Source of the DNA: a bacterium
Lineage (GTDB): Bacteria > Tectomicrobia > Entotheonellia > Entotheonellales > Entotheonellaceae
Assembly: GCA_027294925.1 (NCBI GenBank)
Contig: JAPULM010000079.1
Coordinates: 1-6,218, forward strand
Direction: 5' to 3'
DNA length: 6,218 nt
The notes below the pieces were generated by a model that worked only from the letters and a program-made list of their open reading frames with translations, was not told the DNA's origin and searched no databases. How positions within the stretch are numbered: the first letter of the stretch is position 1; every line of letters starts with the position of its first letter. The position numbers were made by a program, and so were the translations under genes. Of this stretch, positions 1 to 6,218 are shown in pieces.

Positions 1-80
1 CCTCAAGATCAACTTCGAATAAACAAAGCGTCTTTTTTATCAACTTTGGTGCCATCGCTGTACCCTAGAGCAATTACGGA

Positions 81-117
81 TGCGAGCATGCGGATTTCCT
101 TAAATCCGCATGCCGCA
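81..117 (-). terminator. Strong hairpin after the last gene, candidate terminator
   Basis: A perfect 12-bp inverted repeat pairs 86-97 with 102-113 around the four-base loop 98-101. Skipping A85 as a bulge adds four more pairs (81-84 with 114-117). It begins one base after the TAA at 119-121 and sits where the minus-strand unit should end. On the minus strand no U-run follows the stem, and on the plus strand only TTTAA follows. It is therefore not a classical intrinsic terminator. It could instead be an RNA 3'-end stabiliser or a dispersed palindromic repeat. The inverted repeat itself is certain; its role is inferred. Confidence 0.45.
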
Positions 118-118
118 T

Positions 119-337
119 TTAACACATAGAATCATGCTTAAACTCGCCATAGATTTTATTAATTTGACACCACGCTTTGGTCAGTCGATGCTGAATCTGC
201 TCGAGCTTGTAGTTACAGACAACGATTTGCCGGACTAAGCGTTCTTCGAATTCGCTATCGGGTTGTAGACGTTCAAAGAGCTGTTCCTGTCTTTGGTTAT
301 ACACCTGGCGCATGTCAGGCTTCAGTGCTTCGTCCAT
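119..337 (-). CDS. Small soluble helical protein, function unknown
   Basis: A 72-residue frame from the ATG at 335-337. It has no hydrophobic segment and no signal peptide. Composition is rich in Gln, Glu, Arg and Lys with few Gly or Pro, as expected of one or two long helices. The segment EFEERLVRQIVVCNYKLEQI (about 30-49) has leucine/isoleucine spacing compatible with a short coiled coil. By memory, the run from LQPDSEFEERLVRQI resembles the conserved core of a poorly characterised family seen in several bacteria, whose longer members carry an NALxHGLYS-type motif upstream. That motif is absent here, so if related, this is a short or truncated form; this is a weak impression. Start: AGGTGG overlaps 340-345, with its AGG five bases from the ATG; a GTG at 341-343 would add two residues. 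It begins 13 bp after the preceding gene's stop and ends one base before a strong hairpin, which fits a real last gene. Confidence 0.5.
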   Translation of the reverse strand: MDEALKPDMRQVYNQRQEQLFERLQPDSEFEERLVRQIVVCNYKLEQIQHRLTKAWCQINKIYGEFKHDSMC

Positions 338-350
338 CTCCACCTATCTC

Positions 351-608
351 TCATCTAACGTTCGGATCTCGTGCCCCTCTCTTGGCCCACATCGTACACC
401 CCCAGCCCGTGTAAAACACGATAGCCGCCAACAGACCCCAGCGTAACAAGACACCCATGCCTGCAAAGCCGGCAAACAACAGTAAAACCCACCAAATCAG
501 CAACAGACCTAGGAGCTGCAGCCCTCGACCACAGCCATAAACAAGCCGCCACATGCCGCTTGGGTGACATGGTGCAGAGGCGTGTTTGTCCACTGACTGT
601 ATTGCCAT
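351..608 (-). CDS. Small two-helix membrane protein, function unknown
   Basis: An 85-residue frame that I do not recognise. The first 29 residues are polar to mildly basic. They are followed by a very hydrophobic stretch, about 30-52 (LQLLGLLLIWWVLLLFAG and on). A break with Arg-Trp at 56-57 separates it from a second hydrophobic stretch, about 58-74. The C-terminus is basic (AKRGARDPNVR), so a two-helix hairpin with both ends in the cytoplasm is the natural reading. It is unusually rich in Trp and Cys (five Trp, three Cys). The ATG at 606-608 is the best start: GGGAAG lies about nine bases upstream and AGG nearer. M19 (552-554) has no ribosome binding site. It lies 98 bp after exbD on the same strand and 13 bp before the next small gene, so it may be the fifth gene of the unit. 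Single-segment hydrophobicity and consistent strand support a real gene; chance cannot be excluded. No function is proposed. Confidence 0.55.
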   Translation of the reverse strand: MAIQSVDKHASAPCHPSGMWRLVYGCGRGLQLLGLLLIWWVLLLFAGFAGMGVLLRWGLLAAIVFYTGWGCTMWAKRGARDPNVR

Positions 609-710
609 CGCCTACAACTTCCCGTTGTACAGGTCAAGATCCCCGACGCCGGAACAGGCACAACGAAGGTCTATCTTAGGTGTATAGCACCGCAAAAGCA
701 AGCGCAAAGA

Positions 711-1112
711 TCAACGCACCGCAACCGCAATATCACGAATCTTAGCCTGACGCACCAGTCCTAATACGACCATCACCTTGCCATACGACAGACGCTTATC
801 GGCTCGAATAATGACAGAAGGCGATGCGCCTTGCTTTGCGTGACGGCTGAGGCGTTGAGCCAATTCTTGTAACGCAACCGGCTGTCCATCCAAACGCACC
901 CCGCCTCGAGCACTCATCTCAATGACGTACTGCTGCACCTCTCGGTTAACCTCAGCCGCTTTCGTCTCCGGCAACTGAATATCCAAACGACGGCTAAAAT
1001 CAACGAATGTGGTGGAAACCATGAAGAAGATCAGCAGCAAAAAGACGATATCCGTCATGGAAACAAGCCCGACTTGCAGATCATCATCACGATCGTCCGG
1101 CTTAAACCGCAT
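711..1112 (-). CDS. exbD: ExbD/TolR family biopolymer transport protein
   Basis: Single-span inner-membrane partner of ExbB: short cytoplasmic N-terminus, one transmembrane helix in the pore, periplasmic domain. With this start it has 133 residues (ExbD 141, TolR 142). The helix VSMTDIVFLLLIFFMVSTTF (about 17-36) carries the family's essential proton-carrying Asp (D21 here). The C-terminal part (SVIIRADKRLSYGKVMVVL, then IRDIAVAV) is the conserved periplasmic fold. The segment before the Asp reads VSMTD in place of the common LTPLID, and the N-terminus is Asp-rich (PDDRDDD) where Arg-rich is usual. Start choice: ATG at 1110-1112 gives MRFKP, close to typical ExbD starts, with AGGG eight bases upstream. 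An in-frame ATG at 1137-1139 would add nine residues (142 in all) but has no clear ribosome binding site. The gene overlaps the end of exbB by 11 bp, implying translational coupling. Stop TGA. Confidence 0.92.
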   Translation of the reverse strand: MRFKPDDRDDDLQVGLVSMTDIVFLLLIFFMVSTTFVDFSRRLDIQLPETKAAEVNREVQQYVIEMSARGGVRLDGQPVALQELAQRLSRHAKQGASPSVIIRADKRLSYGKVMVVLGLVRQAKIRDIAVAVR

Positions 1113-1785
1113 CAGCCTGTCCCTGAACATGAGATACATCCCGTGGTTGGCTGGTGAGATCCTCCACCAATTCCAAGGCGATTTTTTCCATCTCCGTCAC
1201 AAAACGGTCTGCACGGCCGCGGAAAAAATGAAACAAGGCCAAAGAGGGAATGCCGACCAAGAGGCCGGCGGCGGTGGTAAGCAGCGCTTCTGAAATACCG
1301 CTTGCAACCAGGCTAGGGTTGCTAACCCCGGCCGCCGCAATAGCTTGAAACGCTTTAATCATCCCGGTAACGGTGCCAAGAAAACCCAGCATCGGGGCTA
1401 AATTTGCAATCACCCCCAGCCCTCGCACGTGACGCCCGAGCCCGCTAGCCTCGAATTGCCCAGCCGCTTCTAAGGCTTTCTCAATCTCATCTGTGTCTGC
1501 CGTATGGCGCGCTAAACCGGCCTTAACAAGGCGCGCAATCGCCACCGGATGCTCATCACAATATGCCAACGCGGCTTTAACATCGCCTCGATACCAATAG
1601 CGCCGGACTTGCTCCAAGAAACCACTGGGCATAATGCGCTTGCGACGCAGCACCATGCTACGTTCAACGAGAATGGCCAGCACCATAATCGAGCAAAACA
1701 CAATGCCAGCGACCGAAATCATCGTTACTAGGGGCAACAATAGCGCTGCATGACGCTGAAAAAGTTCGCCTAAATCAAACCCCAT
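1102..1785 (-). CDS. exbB: MotA/TolQ/ExbB proton channel family protein (ExbB-like)
   Basis: Inner-membrane proton-channel subunit of the ExbB/TolQ/MotA family. With ExbD it converts proton-motive force into mechanical work on a TonB- or TolA-type partner. The 227-residue product (E. coli ExbB 244, TolQ 230) shows three hydrophobic segments: about 17-42, 124-148 and 163-188. A long charged cytoplasmic loop lies between the first two. Family signature residues are visible: LAPMLGFLGTVTGMI (129-143) with T138, and GISEALLTTAAGLLVGIP (163-180) with E166 and T171. These match the polar pore residues T148, E176 and T181 of E. coli ExbB. The ATG at 1783-1785 has AGGA seven bases upstream. The gene lies 28 bp after dnaE and overlaps exbD. 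No tonB, tolA or pal is in view, so the served system (TonB or Tol-Pal) is not settled. The exbB name rests on similarity and the adjacent exbD. Confidence 0.92.
   Translation of the reverse strand: MGFDLGELFQRHAALLLPLVTMISVAGIVFCSIMVLAILVERSMVLRRKRIMPSGFLEQVRRYWYRGDVKAALAYCDEHPVAIARLVKAGLARHTADTDEIEKALEAAGQFEASGLGRHVRGLGVIANLAPMLGFLGTVTGMIKAFQAIAAAGVSNPSLVASGISEALLTTAAGLLVGIPSLALFHFFRGRADRFVTEMEKIALELVEDLTSQPRDVSHVQGQADAV
1121..1124 (-). promoter_or_regulatory. Ribosome binding site favouring the shorter exbD start
   Basis: AGGG on the minus strand, eight bases before the ATG at 1110-1112, with a second AGG at 1116-1118 closer in. It lies inside the end of exbB. The alternative ATG at 1137-1139 is preceded by a sequence without a clear Shine-Dalgarno match. 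Confidence 0.45.
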
Positions 1786-1813
1786 AAACCAATCCTGTCA
1801 CAACCTCTTACTG

Positions 1814-4800
1814 CTAAACCATCTGAACACTATCGGCGCCAAGCAAATTCTCCAGGGTGTCCAAAAGTTCCATTGATGGTGTCACCTTCAAACGCTCAGC
1901 AGCACGTAACAAAACATTCTCCCCATCGGCAAAGCGCAAAGTCAATACCACTTGACAATCGCCGTGTGCAGCCACCAACACATCATGAATCTGCAATAAC
2001 ACGGAACGATCAAGTTCCGGCGGCACAACCAAGGTGAGCTGACGAAACGCGCGCAAGGCATCCACCTCACCCAACGGCAATATACGTTGCGCGATAATAC
2101 GGCCTTCGTTACCTTCACTTTCAGCCTTACCCCAGATCAGTATTGGCTCTTCACTTTCGCAACAAGACTGGCTCTGGCGATACGTCTCAGGAAAAACAAT
2201 CACCTCCGTACTGCCATATAAATCTTCCAGGGTGAGAAACGCCATGCGCTCGCCATTTTTCGTCAACTGGGTCCGCCGTTGGGTAATCATACCGCCTACC
2301 GTCACCATGCGCTCACCAGAGCCGTCGGCTAAGCTTTGACTTGTGGCGGTCGTCAAACGCCGCAATTGTTGCTGTACGGCCTTCAAAGGATGACTACTGA
2401 TATAAAACCCCAGCGCCTCTTTCTCATAAGCCAAGCGTTCACTCTCATCCCATTCCGACACCGCGTCCAGGTTTAACCCCGCCATAACAGGCGATGCAGC
2501 CGAGTCACCAAACAGACTAAACTGACCCTGCTGCCGGTCTTCTTGTTGCCTATGCGCCCAATCCAGAATGCGCTCCATATTGGCAAACATCTGAGCCCGC
2601 CCCATAACAAACGAATCAAAGGCGCCACCCTTAATCAAAGCTTCGACTACTTTTTTATTGACCTGGCGGGAATCGATGCGTTCGCAAAAATCTATAAACG
2701 ACTGAAATGGCGCCTTTGCTCGTTCACTAACCATATCTGTAATGGCGTTATAGCCAATGCCTTTAATGGCGCCGAGGCCAAAGCGAATACTCCCATCGCT
2801 GACGGCAAACCCATGCACTCCGTCGTTGATATCCGGTGGTAGGACGGGGATATCCATCTCGCGACAGTCCGCGATGAAGCGTGTCACCTTGTCCGTGTTA
2901 TCCATATCGCTGGTGATCAGCGCCGCCATAAACTCGCGCGGAAAATGTGCTTTTAGGTAAGCGGTTTGGTAAGCAATGAGGGCATAGGCCACGCTATGAC
3001 TGCGGTTGAAGCCATAACCTGCAAAATAGGCCATGAGATCAAAGATATGCGCCGCTTTGTCTTCAGGATGGCCTTTGTGCACCGCGCCACGCACAAAACT
3101 TTCGCGCTGCTCATCCATCGCCTCGGCTTTTTTCTTGCCCATCGCACGACGCAACAGATCGGCGCTGCCAGGCGTAAAGCCGGCCAGCGTCGTGGCAATC
3201 TGCATCACTTGCTCTTGAAACACTATCACGCCATAGGTGGAACGCAAAATCGGCTCAAGTTCCGGCAACACATAGGCAATCTCATGACGTCCGTGCCGTC
3301 GCTCGATAAAATCGTCGACCATACCGCTGCCTAGCGGTCCCGGACGATACAAGGCAACCAAGGCCACTAGATCTTCGAACACTTGCGGTTGGAGCTTGCG
3401 TAGGAGGTCGCGCAAGCCACGGCTTTCCAGCTGAAAAACGCCGATGGTGCGCGCCTCCGACAACAGACGATAGGTCTCGGCATCATCAAGCGGCAGGTTG
3501 TCCATATCCATCTCGAGAGCGTGATTGTCTTTAATCATCTGCACCGCATCATGCAGCACCGTAAGCGTCCGTAGGCCCAGGAAATCTATCTTTAAGAGCC
3601 CCATGCCCTCGATGTCATCCATGGCGTACTGCGTCACCGCCTCGCCCTTCGCCGCTTTGTACAACGGCACAATATCAATCAACGGCGTGGGCGAAATCAC
3701 CACCCCTGCCGCGTGTACGGAGGCATGCCGCGTTAACCCCTCCAAGCGACGCGCCGTATCGAGCAGGCGCCCCACCTGCGGATCGTTCTTTTGCAATTCT
3801 TGCAGACGCGGCTCTTCCTGAATAGCCTCAGCAAGCGTAATATTCAGACGATTCGGCACCAACTTGGCAATACGGTCAACCTCATTGTAGGGAATGTCCA
3901 AGGCCCGCCCGACGTCACGTAGCGCGCCCTTAGCGAGCATGGTGCCAAACGTGATGATCTGGGCAACATTGTCCTTCCCGTACTTCTGCGTTACATACTG
4001 AATGACCTCGTCCCGCCGTTCCATACAAAAATCAATGTCAATATCCGGCAAGGTCACACGCTCAGGATTTAAAAAGCGTTCAAACATCAGGTTGTAAACA
4101 AGCGGGTCAATATCGGTAATGCGTAAAGCGTAGGCAACCAAGCTACCCGCCGCCGAGCCGCGGCCAGGTCCTACCGGAATTTCACGCTCGCGGGCATAGC
4201 GGATAAAATCCCACACAATCAGAAAGTAACCCGCATAACCTGTGGTCCGAATGATGTCGAGTTCACTATCCAGGCGTTCCCAGTACAATGACTCGTCAAC
4301 GTCGCCGCGCTGGCGGATGGCACGCAAGCGCGCCTCCAACCCTTGACGCGTCACCTGGTCCAGATACACCTCCAACGACAAGCCATCAGGTGTCTGATAC
4401 TTCGGCAGCAGTGGCTTGCCGAACGGCAAATGCAGATCACAGCGCTCCGCAATGGCTAACGTATTTTGATAAGCTTGCGGCGCCTCAGCGAACAGCTCAT
4501 ACATCTCTTCAGCAGTCTTAAAATAAAATTCCTCTTGGCTATACCGCAGACGGTTCGGGTCATGCACAGTTTTACCCGTGCCAATGCATAACAAAATATC
4601 ATGCGGCGCCGCATCACCACGGTGCAAGTAGTGGCAATCGTTCGTCGCCACCAGCGGTACGCCCATATCGCGGCTAAACGCAATCAGTTGTTGATTGGCC
4701 GCGGTTTGCCCAGTGACACCATGCGACATCAGCTCTAGATAGAAATTATCAGGCCCAAAAATCTGCCGATAGGTATCCACCGCATCCATCGCCTGTTGTG

Positions 4801-5254
4801 TTTGACCTTGCAGGATATGGCTATTGACTTCGCCTTTCAGGCAACCGCTTAAACCAATCAACCCTTCGGCATGCTCGGCTAACAATTCTTTATCGATACG
4901 TGGCCGGTAATAAAACCCCTCCAAATAGGCTTTACTAATGAGATGCGACAGATTCTGATAGCCCCGATAATTCGTCGCCAGCAGGGTAATATGATGTGAC
5001 GTCGCTTTCTGGCCTTGCATCGAACGGTCAAACCGCGTGGTGGGCGAAATATAGGCCTCACACCCCACAATCGGATTAATACCTCGCGCTTTCGCCGCTT
5101 TGTAGAATTTCATCGCGCCAAATAAGTTGCCGTGGTCGGTTATGGCAACCGCCGGCATCTGCAGCTCCTGCGCGCGGTCAAGTAGGTCATTAATCCGGTT
5201 GGCGCCATCAAGCAAACTAAACTCAGTATGCAGATGGAGATGAACGAAACTCAT
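1814..5254 (-). CDS. dnaE: DNA polymerase III alpha subunit (replicative polymerase)
   Basis: This is the catalytic alpha subunit of the replicative DNA polymerase III holoenzyme. It has 1146 residues (E. coli 1160) and looks intact. Domains in order: N-terminal PHP domain (about 1-275), palm with PDIDIDF (catalytic D404 and D406) and IDFLGLRTL (D557), matching E. coli D401, D403 and D555; fingers with YRPGPLGSG (636-644) and YGFNRSHSVAYAL (747-759); a helix-hairpin-helix/beta-binding region (about 825-910); a clamp-binding motif QFSLF at 911-915; an OB fold (about 983-1060); and a C-terminal tail-binding region. The PHP domain keeps all nine metal-ligand positions (H7, H9, D16, H41, E66, H88, C138, D206, H208), unlike E. 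coli. Start choice: ATG at 5252-5254 has GGAGGT just upstream and begins the family-typical MSFVHLHLHTEFS. An in-frame TTG at 5270-5272 would add six residues but lies upstream of that ribosome binding site. Stop TAG; exbB follows after 28 bp. Confidence 0.98.
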   Translation of the reverse strand: MSFVHLHLHTEFSLLDGANRINDLLDRAQELQMPAVAITDHGNLFGAMKFYKAAKARGINPIVGCEAYISPTTRFDRSMQGQKATSHHITLLATNYRGYQNLSHLISKAYLEGFYYRPRIDKELLAEHAEGLIGLSGCLKGEVNSHILQGQTQQAMDAVDTYRQIFGPDNFYLELMSHGVTGQTAANQQLIAFSRDMGVPLVATNDCHYLHRGDAAPHDILLCIGTGKTVHDPNRLRYSQEEFYFKTAEEMYELFAEAPQAYQNTLAIAERCDLHLPFGKPLLPKYQTPDGLSLEVYLDQVTRQGLEARLRAIRQRGDVDESLYWERLDSELDIIRTTGYAGYFLIVWDFIRYAREREIPVGPGRGSAAGSLVAYALRITDIDPLVYNLMFERFLNPERVTLPDIDIDFCMERRDEVIQYVTQKYGKDNVAQIITFGTMLAKGALRDVGRALDIPYNEVDRIAKLVPNRLNITLAEAIQEEPRLQELQKNDPQVGRLLDTARRLEGLTRHASVHAAGVVISPTPLIDIVPLYKAAKGEAVTQYAMDDIEGMGLLKIDFLGLRTLTVLHDAVQMIKDNHALEMDMDNLPLDDAETYRLLSEARTIGVFQLESRGLRDLLRKLQPQVFEDLVALVALYRPGPLGSGMVDDFIERRHGRHEIAYVLPELEPILRSTYGVIVFQEQVMQIATTLAGFTPGSADLLRRAMGKKKAEAMDEQRESFVRGAVHKGHPEDKAAHIFDLMAYFAGYGFNRSHSVAYALIAYQTAYLKAHFPREFMAALITSDMDNTDKVTRFIADCREMDIPVLPPDINDGVHGFAVSDGSIRFGLGAIKGIGYNAITDMVSERAKAPFQSFIDFCERIDSRQVNKKVVEALIKGGAFDSFVMGRAQMFANMERILDWAHRQQEDRQQGQFSLFGDSAASPVMAGLNLDAVSEWDESERLAYEKEALGFYISSHPLKAVQQQLRRLTTATSQSLADGSGERMVTVGGMITQRRTQLTKNGERMAFLTLEDLYGSTEVIVFPETYRQSQSCCESEEPILIWGKAESEGNEGRIIAQRILPLGEVDALRAFRQLTLVVPPELDRSVLLQIHDVLVAAHGDCQVVLTLRFADGENVLLRAAERLKVTPSMELLDTLENLLGADSVQMV

Positions 5255-5257
5255 ACG

Positions 5258-5263
5258 ACCTCC
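5258..5263 (-). promoter_or_regulatory. Ribosome binding site of dnaE
   Basis: GGAGGT read on the minus strand, ending three bases before the ATG at 5252-5254. It is the best Shine-Dalgarno match in the window and decides between that ATG and the upstream in-frame TTG at 5270-5272. The spacing is on the short side. It sits in the 20-bp guaB-dnaE gap, which leaves no room for a separate promoter outside guaB. Confidence 0.7.
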
Positions 5264-5274
5264 GCAATGCAAGG

Positions 5275-6218
<944 letters not shown>

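Noticed and set aside
1..80. Edge of a gene at the left end
   Set aside because: Short frames on both strands end or lack conserved residues; nothing recognisable. The T-run at 32-37 is not preceded by a stem.
9..131. Minus-strand frame overlapping the hairpin, with LASVIALGYSDG, faintly like a nitroreductase C-terminus
   Set aside because: Only about 40 codons between stops. It overlaps the end of another frame and the palindrome, has no ribosome site, and the likeness covers only a few residues. Could be a remnant, but not supportable.
673..701. Possible promoter for the two small genes: TTGCTT, 17 bp, TAAGAT on the minus strand
   Set aside because: Only three of six and four of six consensus matches. 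The spacing is right, but such matches are common by chance.
1009..1293. Plus-strand frame opposite the exbB/exbD junction
   Set aside because: Antisense to two clear genes, with low-complexity Ser/Lys-rich translation and no family resemblance.
2966..3334. Plus-strand frame of 122 codons opposite the middle of dnaE
   Set aside because: It is the mirror of conserved DnaE finger motifs; no independent coding evidence.
5255..5272. Longer dnaE start at the TTG at 5270-5272
   Set aside because: It adds six residues not typical of the family, and the GGAGGT ribosome site would fall inside the coding sequence.

Overview
The window comes from a Gram-negative bacterium, most likely a proteobacterium. 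An ExbB/ExbD energy-transducing pair implies an outer membrane, and GuaB and DnaE look proteobacterial in a broad sense. Base composition is near 50% G+C by eye. The PHP domain of DnaE keeps its full metal-binding set, which E. coli DnaE has lost. This argues against an enteric-type gammaproteobacterium. I cannot name a genus from sequence alone.

Every supported gene lies on the minus strand, so transcription runs from right to left. In that order: a 3' portion of guaB (IMP dehydrogenase; its 5' part lies beyond the right edge, 5275-6218); dnaE (replicative DNA polymerase III alpha subunit, complete, 1814-5254); exbB (MotA/TolQ/ExbB proton channel, 1102-1785); exbD (ExbD/TolR partner, 711-1112); a small two-helix membrane protein of unknown function (351-608); and a small soluble, charged helical protein of unknown function (119-337). 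The gaps are 20 bp (guaB-dnaE), 28 bp (dnaE-exbB), an 11-bp overlap (exbB-exbD), 98 bp (exbD to the membrane ORF) and 13 bp (between the two small ORFs). guaB to exbD therefore looks like one transcription unit, and the two small ORFs may extend it. A strong hairpin at 81-117 begins one base after the last stop codon and probably marks the 3' end of the unit. Positions 1-80 hold no gene I can support.

The genes mix three housekeeping jobs: guanine nucleotide supply (GuaB), chromosome replication (DnaE) and proton-motive-force transduction to the outer membrane or envelope (ExbB/ExbD). This looks like co-transcription of essential or near-essential genes, not a single pathway. I found no insertion sequence, CRISPR array, rRNA or tRNA, and no clearly new multi-gene system. 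The items most worth a second look are the intact PHP metal site in DnaE, the gene order, a Gly-to-Ala change in the IMPDH catalytic loop, the two unrecognised small genes, and the terminal hairpin.
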